A DNA stretch of 64,000 bases from positions 1,612,001-1,676,000 of the forward strand of contig NZ_JBDFMH010000001.1 of NCBI RefSeq assembly GCF_047238125.1, read 5' to 3'. Shown here piece by piece: positions 56,730 to 64,000 of this stretch (position 1 is the first letter of the stretch; each line of letters opens with the position of its first letter). The DNA is from JBDFMH01 sp047238125 (GTDB taxonomy: Bacteria; Pseudomonadota; Alphaproteobacteria; Sphingomonadales; Sphingomonadaceae). Below the pieces are notes generated by a model. It searched no databases and had not been told where the DNA came from. It saw only the letters and a program-made list of their open reading frames with translations. Both the position numbers and the translations under genes were made by a program.

Positions 56730-58003
56730 CAGGCGGGCTCGATCCGGTCGAAGGGCAGATAGGGTTTCAGGGCATCGGGCATCGTCACAGATCCGTCGGC
56801 CTGTTGATAATTCTCCAGCACCGCCACCAGCGTGCGGCCGACCGCCAGCCCCGATCCGTTCAGCGTATGGACGAAGCGCGTGCCCTTCACTTCGCCGACG
56901 GGGCGATAGCGCGCATTCATCCGCCGCGCCTGGAAATCGCCGCAGGTAGATACGCTGCTGATCTCCCGGTAGCAGCGCTGCGCCGGCAGCCAGACTTCGA
57001 GATCATAGGTCCGGGCAGCGGTGAACCCCATGTCGCCCGCGCATAGCAGCATCCGGCGATAGGGCAGGTCGAGCGCTTCCAGCACCGCTTCCGCCGCCGC
57101 AAGCATCTCCAGCTGCATCGCATCCGACGTCTCGGGCGTGGTGATCGCCACCAGCTCCACCTTGTCGAACTGGTGCTGCCGGATCAGGCCGCGCGTGTCG
57201 CGCCCGGCCGCCCCCGCCTCGGAGCGGAAGCACGGGGTCAGCGCAGTCATCCGCAGCGGCAGTTGGGCTTCGTCCAGGATCTGCTCGCGCACCAGGTTTG
57301 TCAGGCTCACCTCGGCGGTCGGGATCAGCCAGCGGCCGTCGGTCGTGCGGAACAGATCCTCGGCGAACTTCGGCAGCTGCCCGGTGCCGAACAGCGCCTC
57401 GTCGCGCACCAGCACCGGCGGCGCCATCTCCTCGAACCCGGCCGCCGTCTGCATGTCCAGCATCAGCTGGCCCAGCGCGCGGTTCAGCCGCGCGATCCGC
57501 CCGCGCAGGACGGTGAAGCGCGCGCCCGAAATCCGCGCCCCGCCTTCGAAATCCAGCCCCAGCGCCGGCCCGAAATCAGCATGGTCGCGCGGGTCGAAAG
57601 TGAAGTCGCGCGGACTGCCCCAACGCTTGACCTCGACATTGCCGCTCTCGTCCTCGCCATCGGGCACATCCGATGCCGGCAGGTTCGGCAGCGAGGCAAG
57701 CCGTTGATCGAGCGCCGTACCAAGCGCCGCCTCCTCCGCCTCGATCTCGGGCAGTCGCGCCTTGAGGGCAGCAACTTCTGCCATCAGCGCCTGCGCGGTT
57801 GCCTCGTCGCGCTGCGCCTTGGCCTGGCCGATCGCCTTGGAAGCCTCGTTGCGCCTCGATTGGGCAGTCTGCAGCTCGGTCGTGAGTGCGCGGCGGCGCG
57901 CATCCTGCGCCACGATCGCCGCTGCAACCGGCACATGTCCACGCCGGGACAGCCCGGCATCGAAGGCTTCGGGGGCGTCGCGGATCAGGCGGATGTCGTG
58001 CAT
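56729..58003 (-). CDS. serS: Serine-tRNA ligase
   Basis: The class II synthetase has the N-terminal coiled-coil arm (about residues 30-105), motif 2 (TPCFRSEAGAAGRDTRGLIR) and motif 3 (GSGLAVGRTLVAVLENYQ). 424 residues is normal. It is the first gene of the minus-strand operon with surE. Confidence 0.97.
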   Translation of the reverse strand: MHDIRLIRDAPEAFDAGLSRRGHVPVAAAIVAQDARRRALTTELQTAQSRRNEASKAIGQAKAQRDEATAQALMAEVAALKARLPEIEAEEAALGTALDQRLASLPNLPASDVPDGEDESGNVEVKRWGSPRDFTFDPRDHADFGPALGLDFEGGARISGARFTVLRGRIARLNRALGQLMLDMQTAAGFEEMAPPVLVRDEALFGTGQLPKFAEDLFRTTDGRWLIPTAEVSLTNLVREQILDEAQLPLRMTALTPCFRSEAGAAGRDTRGLIRQHQFDKVELVAITTPETSDAMQLEMLAAAEAVLEALDLPYRRMLLCAGDMGFTAARTYDLEVWLPAQRCYREISSVSTCGDFQARRMNARYRPVGEVKGTRFVHTLNGSGLAVGRTLVAVLENYQQADGSVTMPDALKPYLPFDRIEPA

Positions 58004-58092
58004 GGCCGGCCTATGGCGGCAGCCGCAGAGCGGCGCAACCCGGCCCGCCCCGCGGCGTTGGGAAAGGATCGGCCATGCTACAGGAGATCATC

Positions 58093-58536
58093 ATGAACGT
58101 TCCGCACGACAGCCATGTGCTTGTTGCCGATGGCCGGAAGCTGCTTTTCCTGCGCAACGCCGGCGATGCTGCCGCGCCAAACCTGGAGGTGGTCCGCAAG
58201 CGCGAGCAGGACAATCCGCCGACCCGCGAGCAGGGTACCGATCAGCCGGGCCGCGCATTCGCCAGCAACGGCAGCGGGCGCAATGCCTATGAACAGACCG
58301 ACTTTCACGAGATCGAGGAGCAGCGCTTCGCCGCAGAAGTTGCCGACATGCTCAAGCGCCGCGCTCTGGCGAATGAATTCGAGAAGCTGATCATCATTGC
58401 CCCGCCATCGACGCTCGGCGAACTGCGCAAACATTACCACAAGGAAGTGCAGGCGCGGATCACCGGTGAGCTGGCAAAAGACCTGACCGGCCATCCGATC
58501 GACGAGATCGAACGGTTGCTGATCGCGGCAGAGTGA
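58093..58536 (+). CDS. Host-attachment-like protein (PF10116-type), 147 aa
   Basis: MNVPHDSHVLVADGRKLLFL opens a compact alpha/beta protein with FHEIEEQRFAAEVADMLKRR, KLIIIAPPSTLGELRKHYHK and LTGHPIDEIERLL. These match the 'protein required for attachment to host cells' family, whose function in free-living bacteria is uncertain. AGGAG lies six bases before the ATG at 58093. Its promoter region is shared with divergent serS. Confidence 0.85.
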   Translation: MNVPHDSHVLVADGRKLLFLRNAGDAAAPNLEVVRKREQDNPPTREQGTDQPGRAFASNGSGRNAYEQTDFHEIEEQRFAAEVADMLKRRALANEFEKLIIIAPPSTLGELRKHYHKEVQARITGELAKDLTGHPIDEIERLLIAAE

Positions 58537-58660
58537 TCGGCGCAAATCACGCCGTCCCGCCAACGCCTCGATTCGTCGGAACCGCAATGACCGGATCCGG
58601 GTTTTGAGTGTTGATGCGACTGACAATGCTTTTCCCCAAGGGTTTTCCAAGGAGTTTGTT

Positions 58661-59269
58661 ATGAATTGCAAGATGTTGCTGCTCGCCGGCTTCGCGAGCC
58701 TGGCTGCCGCGCCGCTGATGGCTCAGGAAACTGCGCCTTCTCCCACTGCCCCGCCCGCGGCTACTACGCCGGGCGCCACAACGCCCTCGCCTGCCGCCGG
58801 TGCGACGGCCGGCACGACCGCCAAGGTGACCGCAGGCGCATCGGTCAGCGATGCGCAGGGTGGTGCGGTGGGCACCGTGGAGTCGATCGATGGTGAGTTC
58901 GCCGTCCTGTCCACCGGAACGAACAAGGTCCGGCTTCCGGTCACATCCTTCGCTCAGGGCACGACCGGGCTGGTAATCGGCATGACCAAGGCCGAGGTCG
59001 ACGCCGCCGCATCAGGTGCCGCCGCCAGCACTGCCGCCGATGCGAAGGCGCAGGTAACCGCTGGCGCATCGGTCAGCGACGCCAAGGGTGGTGCGGTCGG
59101 CAAAATCGAATCGGTCGATGGCGAATTCGCGACCGTCGCCACCGCGAACAGCAAGGTGAAGCTGCCGCTGACGGCATTCGCAAAGGGCACCACGGGCCCG
59201 GTAATCGCGATGACCGCGGCCGAGCTGGATGCGGCGGCCAAGTCGGCCGCGCCCACCGGCACCAACTGA
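58661..59269 (+). CDS. Secreted protein with a duplicated ~60-residue domain, 202 aa
   Basis: A signal peptide (MNCKMLLLAGFASLAAAPLM) and a Pro/Ala/Thr linker precede two homologous units: VTAGASVSDAQGGAVGTVES... and VTAGASVSDAKGGAVGKIES..., each ending in a TTG.VI.MT.AE.DAAA motif. They resemble PRC-barrel-like beta units. AAGGAG precedes the ATG. The gene ends before a clear hairpin. Confidence 0.7.
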   Translation: MNCKMLLLAGFASLAAAPLMAQETAPSPTAPPAATTPGATTPSPAAGATAGTTAKVTAGASVSDAQGGAVGTVESIDGEFAVLSTGTNKVRLPVTSFAQGTTGLVIGMTKAEVDAAASGAAASTAADAKAQVTAGASVSDAKGGAVGKIESVDGEFATVATANSKVKLPLTAFAKGTTGPVIAMTAAELDAAAKSAAPTGTN

Positions 59270-59296
59270 TCCCGCCTGTCGGGTCGCAGGGTGGCT

Positions 59297-59321
59297 CGCC
59301 TCGGAAGAGGCGGGCCATTTT
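59297..59321 (+). terminator. Terminator between the secreted-protein gene and phoB
   Basis: CGCCTC (59297-59302) and GAGGCG (59307-59312) flank a GGAA tetraloop and are followed by GGCCATTTT. This is a good intrinsic terminator for the plus-strand gene, and may also protect the convergent phoB end. Confidence 0.7.
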
Positions 59322-59325
59322 GCTG

Positions 59326-60024
59326 TCAGGCGATCCCCTCGGAATCCAAGGCATACCCTGCCGAGCGGACCGTGCGGATTACGTCGGGCAGCCCCTCCAG
59401 GTTCACGGCCTTTCGTAGCCGTCGGATATGGACGTCGACGGTGCGCGGCTCGATATCTGAATCGCGCCCCCAAACCGAATCCAGCAGCCGTTCGCGGCTG
59501 AACACACGGCCTGGATGTTCAAGGAAATGCTTGAGCAGCCGGAATTCGGTCGGGCCAAGCGGCACGGTCGATCCACCGCGCCGCACCTTGTGGCTGACGG
59601 TATCCATCTCGATATCCGAATAGATCAGCCGTTCGCCGGCCAGCGCCGGGCGCACCCGCCGCAATACGGCACCGACGCGCGCGACCAGTTCGCGTGGCGA
59701 GAAGGGCTTGGTGACATAATCGTCCGCCCCGGTTTCCAGTCCACGCACCCGATCCTCTTCCTCGCCGCGCGCGGTGAGCATGATGATCGGCACGTTTGCG
59801 GTATCCGGCATCCGCCGCAGGCGCCGGCACACCTCGATTCCCGACAGCCCCTCGATCATCCAGTCGAGCAGCACCAGATCGGGCGGGCTTTCCTGCGCCA
59901 GCAGCAGCGCTTCCTCACCGTCGCCGGTCCGTTCGACTTCGAATTCCTCGCGTTCGAAATGCCAGGCGACGAGTTCGGCAAGCGCCGCATCATCTTCAAC
60001 CAGCAGCAGGCGGGCGCGGGGCAT
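59326..60024 (-). CDS. phoB: Phosphate regulon response regulator
   Basis: The receiver domain has LLVEDDAALAELVAWHFERE, the phosphoacceptor LVLLDWMIEG and the conserved TARGEEEDRVRGLETGADDY. The winged-helix DNA-binding domain ends VDVHIRRLRKAVN. The start at 60024 begins the family-typical sequence. It is the last gene of the operon; its partner PhoR is not in the window. Confidence 0.95.
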   Translation of the reverse strand: MPRARLLLVEDDAALAELVAWHFEREEFEVERTGDGEEALLLAQESPPDLVLLDWMIEGLSGIEVCRRLRRMPDTANVPIIMLTARGEEEDRVRGLETGADDYVTKPFSPRELVARVGAVLRRVRPALAGERLIYSDIEMDTVSHKVRRGGSTVPLGPTEFRLLKHFLEHPGRVFSRERLLDSVWGRDSDIEPRTVDVHIRRLRKAVNLEGLPDVIRTVRSAGYALDSEGIA

Positions 60025-60028
60025 AAGC

Positions 60029-60736
60029 TTACTCCGGATCTCGGGCAAAGGGATCGTCGCCGCGCGGCCGCTCGGTCATCTGATGGCCAGTCGCGGCGAA
60101 ATAGACCATCTCGGCGACGTTGGTGGCATGATCGCCGATCCGCTCGAGATTCTTGGCGATGAACAGCAGATGCGCCGATGCGGTGATGGTGTGGGGATTT
60201 TCCATCATGTGGGTCAGCAGAGTGCGGAAGATGGAATTGTAGAAATCGTCGACCGCGCGGTCGCGCTCGCACACCCGGATCGCCGCTTCGGGGTCTCGCG
60301 CGGAAAAGGCATCGAGCACGCTGTGCACCATCTCGGATACGACCCGGCCCATCGCCGGCAGGATCGACAGCGGTTCGATCCCCTTCGCATCCTGAAGCAC
60401 CGTCACCCGTTTCGCGATGTTCTTGGCGTAATCGCCCATCCGCTCGATCACGCCGGAAATCTTGAGCGCGGCCAGCACGTCGCGCAGATCGTCCGCCATC
60501 GGCGCGCGCAGCGCGATGAGGCGGATCGCGGCGCGTTCGATATCGGCTTCGAGCGCATCGATCTTCTTGTCGTCCTCTACGATGCGGGCCGCGGCATCGA
60601 GATCACGGCGTACCAGTGCCTGCAGCGAATCGGTGATGGCGGCTTCCGCACGCCCGCCCATTTCCGAAACCAGCGCGCGAAGCTCGCCCAGATCGTCGTC
60701 GAATGCCTTGACCGTGTGGCCCGTCGTCGTCGCCAT
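60029..60736 (-). CDS. phoU: Phosphate transport regulator PhoU
   Basis: Two three-helix repeats carry the metal-cluster motifs: ALKISGVIERMGDYAKNIAK and LFIAKNLERIGDHATNVAEM. The 235-residue protein keeps the phosphate regulon off when phosphate is plentiful. It lies between pstB and phoB. The ATG at 60736 is preferred; the longer open frame upstream covers pstB. Confidence 0.95.
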   Translation of the reverse strand: MATTTGHTVKAFDDDLGELRALVSEMGGRAEAAITDSLQALVRRDLDAAARIVEDDKKIDALEADIERAAIRLIALRAPMADDLRDVLAALKISGVIERMGDYAKNIAKRVTVLQDAKGIEPLSILPAMGRVVSEMVHSVLDAFSARDPEAAIRVCERDRAVDDFYNSIFRTLLTHMMENPHTITASAHLLFIAKNLERIGDHATNVAEMVYFAATGHQMTERPRGDDPFARDPE

Positions 60737-60747
60737 GCTGCCGCTCC

Positions 60748-61557
60748 TCAGCCGTACCGGCCGGTGATGTAATCCTTGGTCCGCGTCTGGCGGGGATTGG
60801 TGAAAATGTCGGACGTGTCGCCATATTCGACGAGCGTGCCGAGGTGGAAGAAGGCGGTCTTCTGGCTTACGCGCGCTGCCTGTTGCATGTTGTGCGTGAC
60901 GATCACGATTGCATAACGGCCGCGCAGTTCGTGGATCAGTTCCTCGATCCGGGCCGTCGCGATTGGATCGAGCGCCGAACAGGGCTCGTCCATCAGGATG
61001 ACTTCCGGGTCGACCGCAATCGCGCGCGCGATGCACAGCCGCTGCTGCTGTCCGCCCGAAAGCGCCGTGCCGCTTTCCTGCAACCGGTCCTTCACTTCCT
61101 CCCACAAGCCCGCGCGCTTCAAGGATTTCTCGACGATCTGGTCCATCTCGGCCTTGCCCGCGGCCAGCCCGTGGATGCGCGGACCATAGGCAACATTCTC
61201 GTAGATCGACTTGGGAAACGGGTTCGGCTTCTGGAAGACCATGCCGACCCGCGCGCGCAGCTGCACGACATCCATGTCCGAGGAATAGATGTCTTCGCCG
61301 TCCAGCGTGATCTGGCCTTCCACACGTGCCGAGGCGACGGTGTCGTTCATCCGGTTCATGGTGCGCAGGAAGGTGGATTTGCCGCAGCCGGACGGTCCGA
61401 TGAACGCCGTGACGTTATCCATGCCGACATCGATCGACACGTCCTTGATCGCCTGCTTGGCGCCGTAGAACACGTTCACGTTGCGCGCCGTCATCTTGGG
61501 CGCATCCGGCACCGCGGCTTGATGCGCGGCGACTTGGTTCAGGCTTTGATCGTTCAT
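60748..61557 (-). CDS. pstB: Phosphate ABC transporter ATP-binding protein
   Basis: Walker A FIGPSGCGKSTFLRTMNRMN, signature ALSGGQQQRLCIARAIAVDP and Walker B VILMDEPCSALDPI are complete. The N-terminal extension of about 20 residues is common in alphaproteobacteria. It drives high-affinity phosphate uptake with PstA and PstC. Confidence 0.97.
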   Translation of the reverse strand: MNDQSLNQVAAHQAAVPDAPKMTARNVNVFYGAKQAIKDVSIDVGMDNVTAFIGPSGCGKSTFLRTMNRMNDTVASARVEGQITLDGEDIYSSDMDVVQLRARVGMVFQKPNPFPKSIYENVAYGPRIHGLAAGKAEMDQIVEKSLKRAGLWEEVKDRLQESGTALSGGQQQRLCIARAIAVDPEVILMDEPCSALDPIATARIEELIHELRGRYAIVIVTHNMQQAARVSQKTAFFHLGTLVEYGDTSDIFTNPRQTRTKDYITGRYG

Positions 61558-61558
61558 G

Positions 61559-62857
61559 TCACCAGCGCCGTTCGAAGCGGTTGCGAAGATAGATGGCGAT
61601 CCCGTTCATCGCGAGCAGGAACACCAGCAGCACGATGATCGCAGCGGACGTCTTCTCGACGAACCCGCGGCTCACTTCGTCCGCCCACAGGAAGATCTGC
61701 ACCGGCAGCACCGTCGCCGGGCTGTCCAGCCCTGCCGGCGGAGCGGAGATGAAGGCGCGCATGCCGATCATCAGCAGCGGCGCAGTCTCGCCCAGCGCGC
61801 GCGCCATGCCGATGATCGTGCCGGTCAGGATGCCGGGCAGCGCCAGCGGCAACACATGGTGGAACACCACCTGTACGCGGCTCGCGCCGATCCCCAGCGC
61901 CGCATCGCGGATCGACGGCGGCACGGCCTTGATCGCGTTGCGCCCGGCGATTACGATCACCGGCATCGTCATCAGCGCCAGCGTCATGCCGCCCACGATC
62001 GGAGCCGATCGCGGCAGGTGCATTACATTCAGGAACACCGCCAGGCCGAGCAGGCCGAAGATGATCGAGGGTACCGCCGCCAGATTGTTGATCGAAACCT
62101 CGATCAGATCGGTCCAGCGGTTCCGCGGCGCATATTCCTCCAGATAGAGCGCCGAAAGCACTCCGATCGGAAAGGCCAGCGCCAGCGTGATCGCCATCGT
62201 CAGCAGCGATCCCTTGAACGCGCCCCAGATGCCGACCAGCGTCGGATCAGTCGAATCCGCCGCGCTCAGAAACGGCCAGTTGATGCCGGTGCGCACCGCG
62301 CCGGCCTGCGCCAGCCGATCATGCCGCGCGCGCGCCTCAGGCGGGGCGTCGCCCTTGGCGGCCAGGTCGATCGCGGTCGCGGCCGGCACCCACAATTCAG
62401 CGCGGCGCGTCACCAGCGTGGGATCGGCCACGATCGCGCTGCGCACCGCCAGCCAGGCACCGTCGGACAGCAGCCGCGCGCCATCCTTGCCATAGGCCTT
62501 CACCGCGGCCGCCGCCGTCACGCCTTCGAGGTCCGCCCCCGCCAACGCCGCCCGCGCGCCATCGCCGCGCAGCACCGCCGGCTCGATCGACAGGCCGGAC
62601 TGCGCGAAATCGATCGGCAGCCTGAGTTCGGTCTGGGTGAAGCCGCGCGCGCCCTGCCCGATCATCGTGACGAGCAGGAAGGCGAGGAAGCCGACCGACA
62701 GCAGCACCGAAACCAGCCCCAGCAGGCGGAACCGGCGCTCGGCCGCATAGCGGCGGCGGATGCGGGTCTGCATCGCCGATGTCTTCCAGTCGGTCGGGAC
62801 GCGCGCCGCGACGGGATGGCCCTCGGCCTGCGATCCGGGCACGAGCACGCTATTCAT
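61559..62857 (-). CDS. pstA: Phosphate ABC transporter permease PstA
   Basis: 432 residues, longer than many PstA proteins because of a soluble region (about 70-180) after the first membrane helix, as in other alphaproteobacteria. The permease core with the EAA loop text RDAALGIGASRVQVVFHHVL is complete. It overlaps pstC by eight bases and ends one base from pstB. Confidence 0.94.
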   Translation of the reverse strand: MNSVLVPGSQAEGHPVAARVPTDWKTSAMQTRIRRRYAAERRFRLLGLVSVLLSVGFLAFLLVTMIGQGARGFTQTELRLPIDFAQSGLSIEPAVLRGDGARAALAGADLEGVTAAAAVKAYGKDGARLLSDGAWLAVRSAIVADPTLVTRRAELWVPAATAIDLAAKGDAPPEARARHDRLAQAGAVRTGINWPFLSAADSTDPTLVGIWGAFKGSLLTMAITLALAFPIGVLSALYLEEYAPRNRWTDLIEVSINNLAAVPSIIFGLLGLAVFLNVMHLPRSAPIVGGMTLALMTMPVIVIAGRNAIKAVPPSIRDAALGIGASRVQVVFHHVLPLALPGILTGTIIGMARALGETAPLLMIGMRAFISAPPAGLDSPATVLPVQIFLWADEVSRGFVEKTSAAIIVLLVFLLAMNGIAIYLRNRFERRW

Positions 62858-64000
62858 ACGCTTCCCGATACTTCTTCACGACGCGCAGCGCGACGATGTT
62901 GAGCGCAAGCGTGACGATGAACAGCACCAGCCCAAGCGCGAACGCCGCCAGCGTCTTGGCGCTGTCGAATTCCTGGTCGCCGGTCAGCAACTGTACGATC
63001 TGCGTCGTCACCGTCGTCACGCTGGCGAACGGATTTGCGGTCAGGTTGGCCGAAAGGCCGGCCGCCATCACCACGATCATCGTCTCGCCGATCGCGCGGC
63101 TCACGGCCAGCAGCACGCCGCCCACCACGCCGGGCAGCGCGGCCGGCACCAGCACCTTGCGGATCGTCTCCGAAGTGGTGGCGCCCATCGCCAGGCTGCC
63201 GTCGCGCATCGATTGCGGCACCGCGGCGATCGAATCGTCCGCCATCGACGAAACGAATGGGATGATCATCACGCCCATCACCACGCCCGCCGCCAGCGCG
63301 CTTTCCGATGACGCGCCCGAGATCCCGATCGCGGCGGCGAAGTCGCGGATGGCGGGCGCCACCGTCAGCGCGGCGAAATAGCCGTAGACCACGGTTGGCA
63401 CGCCCGCGAGCACCTCGAGGATCGGCTTCAGCCAGCGGCGCGCGGCGGGGCTGGCATATTGCGTCAGATAGATCGCGCTCATCAGGCCGAGCGGGATCGC
63501 CACGATCATCGCGATGATCGCGCCGATGAACACCGTGCCCCAGAACAGCGGCACAGCGCCGAACGCGCCCGACGATCCCACCTGATCCGCCCGGATCGCC
63601 GTCTGCGGGGACCAGCTCGTGCCAAACAGGAACTCGACCGGCGACACGCGCGAGAAGAAACGCAGCGATTCGAACAGCAGCGAACTGACGATGCCGAGCG
63701 TCGTCAGGATCGCGATCAGCGATGCGATCAGCAGTGCGGCCATCACCACCCGCTCCACGCGGGTGCGCGCCCGGAACCGCGGCGACAGGCGCGAGAAGGC
63801 CAGCGCCCCGGCCGCGAACGCCAGCATCGCCATCAGCGCCGCGCCGATCCAGCCGAACCGCGCCATCGCCACCGAATAGGCCGGCAGGATCGCCTCGGCA
63901 CGCGGATCGAACGCCGCCGGTAGTGCGCCGGAATGCAGCGCGCGGATTTCGGACAGCACGGCGATCCGCGCCGGCCCGTCCGCCGGCAGCGCAACGTGCG
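62850..64000 (-). CDS. pstC: Phosphate ABC transporter permease PstC (N-terminus beyond window)
   Basis: The frame is open to the window edge; an internal GTG at 63959 is unlikely to be the true start. Multiple membrane helices are seen, with permease text VPQSMRDGSLAMGATTSETI and PALRDFAA-like segments. The long N-terminal version is usual in alphaproteobacteria. The upstream gene is probably phoR or pstS, outside the window. Confidence 0.92.
   Translation of the reverse strand, partial: HVALPADGPARIAVLSEIRALHSGALPAAFDPRAEAILPAYSVAMARFGWIGAALMAMLAFAAGALAFSRLSPRFRARTRVERVVMAALLIASLIAILTTLGIVSSLLFESLRFFSRVSPVEFLFGTSWSPQTAIRADQVGSSGAFGAVPLFWGTVFIGAIIAMIVAIPLGLMSAIYLTQYASPAARRWLKPILEVLAGVPTVVYGYFAALTVAPAIRDFAAAIGISGASSESALAAGVVMGVMIIPFVSSMADDSIAAVPQSMRDGSLAMGATTSETIRKVLVPAALPGVVGGVLLAVSRAIGETMIVVMAAGLSANLTANPFASVTTVTTQIVQLLTGDQEFDSAKTLAAFALGLVLFIVTLALNIVALRVVKKYREAYE

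Noticed and set aside
61556..62902. A 448-codon plus-strand frame opposite pstA
   Set aside because: Arg/Gln/His-rich low-complexity shadow of pstA.

Overview
This window is a high-GC alphaproteobacterial chromosome, most likely a Sphingomonadales bacterium (Sphingomonas-like). That placement is inferred from protein resemblance, codon usage and the GTCATCCCGGCG palindromic repeats. No search could be run. The left half (1 to about 32.66 kb) is the right-hand part of an HK97-type tailed prophage. The right half (32.7-64 kb) is ordinary core chromosome.

Prophage. Its right boundary is a CAU-anticodon tRNA gene (32590-32661, minus strand), with a tyrosine integrase reading into the tRNA 3' end. 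The left end lies outside the window. Structural genes run right to left: small and large terminase, portal, prohead protease, major capsid, two proteins sharing an N-terminal peptide (an Ig-like protein and an SGNH-hydrolase-like protein), head-tail connector, an inserted HNH nuclease, adaptor, HK97 gp10-like protein, tail terminator, tail tube, tail chaperone pair (probable -1 frameshift), tape measure, distal tail proteins and the start of a tip protein J. Upstream of the terminases, still on the minus strand, is the early operon: Cro-like regulator, GIY-YIG protein, cytosine and adenine DNA methyltransferases, VRR-NUC nuclease, primase-helicase and HNH nucleases. A divergent repressor at 25.46 kb is flanked on both sides by pairs of one 17-bp operator, WATRCC-N5-GGYATW. 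The second pair covers a promoter for a rightward operon of small proteins, a YqaJ exonuclease and its partner, ending in the integrase. Most prophage genes overlap by 1-8 nt (ATGA, GTGA, TGATG), so they look translationally coupled. No lysis genes are visible; they may lie left of the window.

Host region. From left to right: polysaccharide deacetylase, degenerate histidine kinase, Lrp-type regulator, flavodoxin-like protein, serB/miaA with overlapping divergent starts, an ilvB-ilvN-ilvC cluster whose gaps carry palindromic repeats, a YceI protein, a BLUF photosensor, and leuA behind a leucine leader peptide with alternative RNA pairings. Next come a membrane protein/XRE pair with two palindromes, an adenine deaminase/phosphoribosyltransferase salvage pair, a TonB receptor divergent from a histidine-rich TetR regulator, ohr, glmS-glmU (amino-sugar synthesis), gph, serS-surE-LytM lipoprotein, a host-attachment-like protein, a duplicated-domain secreted protein, and the phosphate operon pstC-pstA-pstB-phoU-phoB (pstC cut by the window edge).

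The most notable signals are the repressor operator network, the shared N-terminal tag on two head-module proteins (one SGNH-like), a palindrome that supplies ribosome-binding sites to two divergent genes, a reverse-oriented membrane gene inside the tail module, and a YqaJ partner that may be an unrecognised annealing or ssDNA-binding protein.
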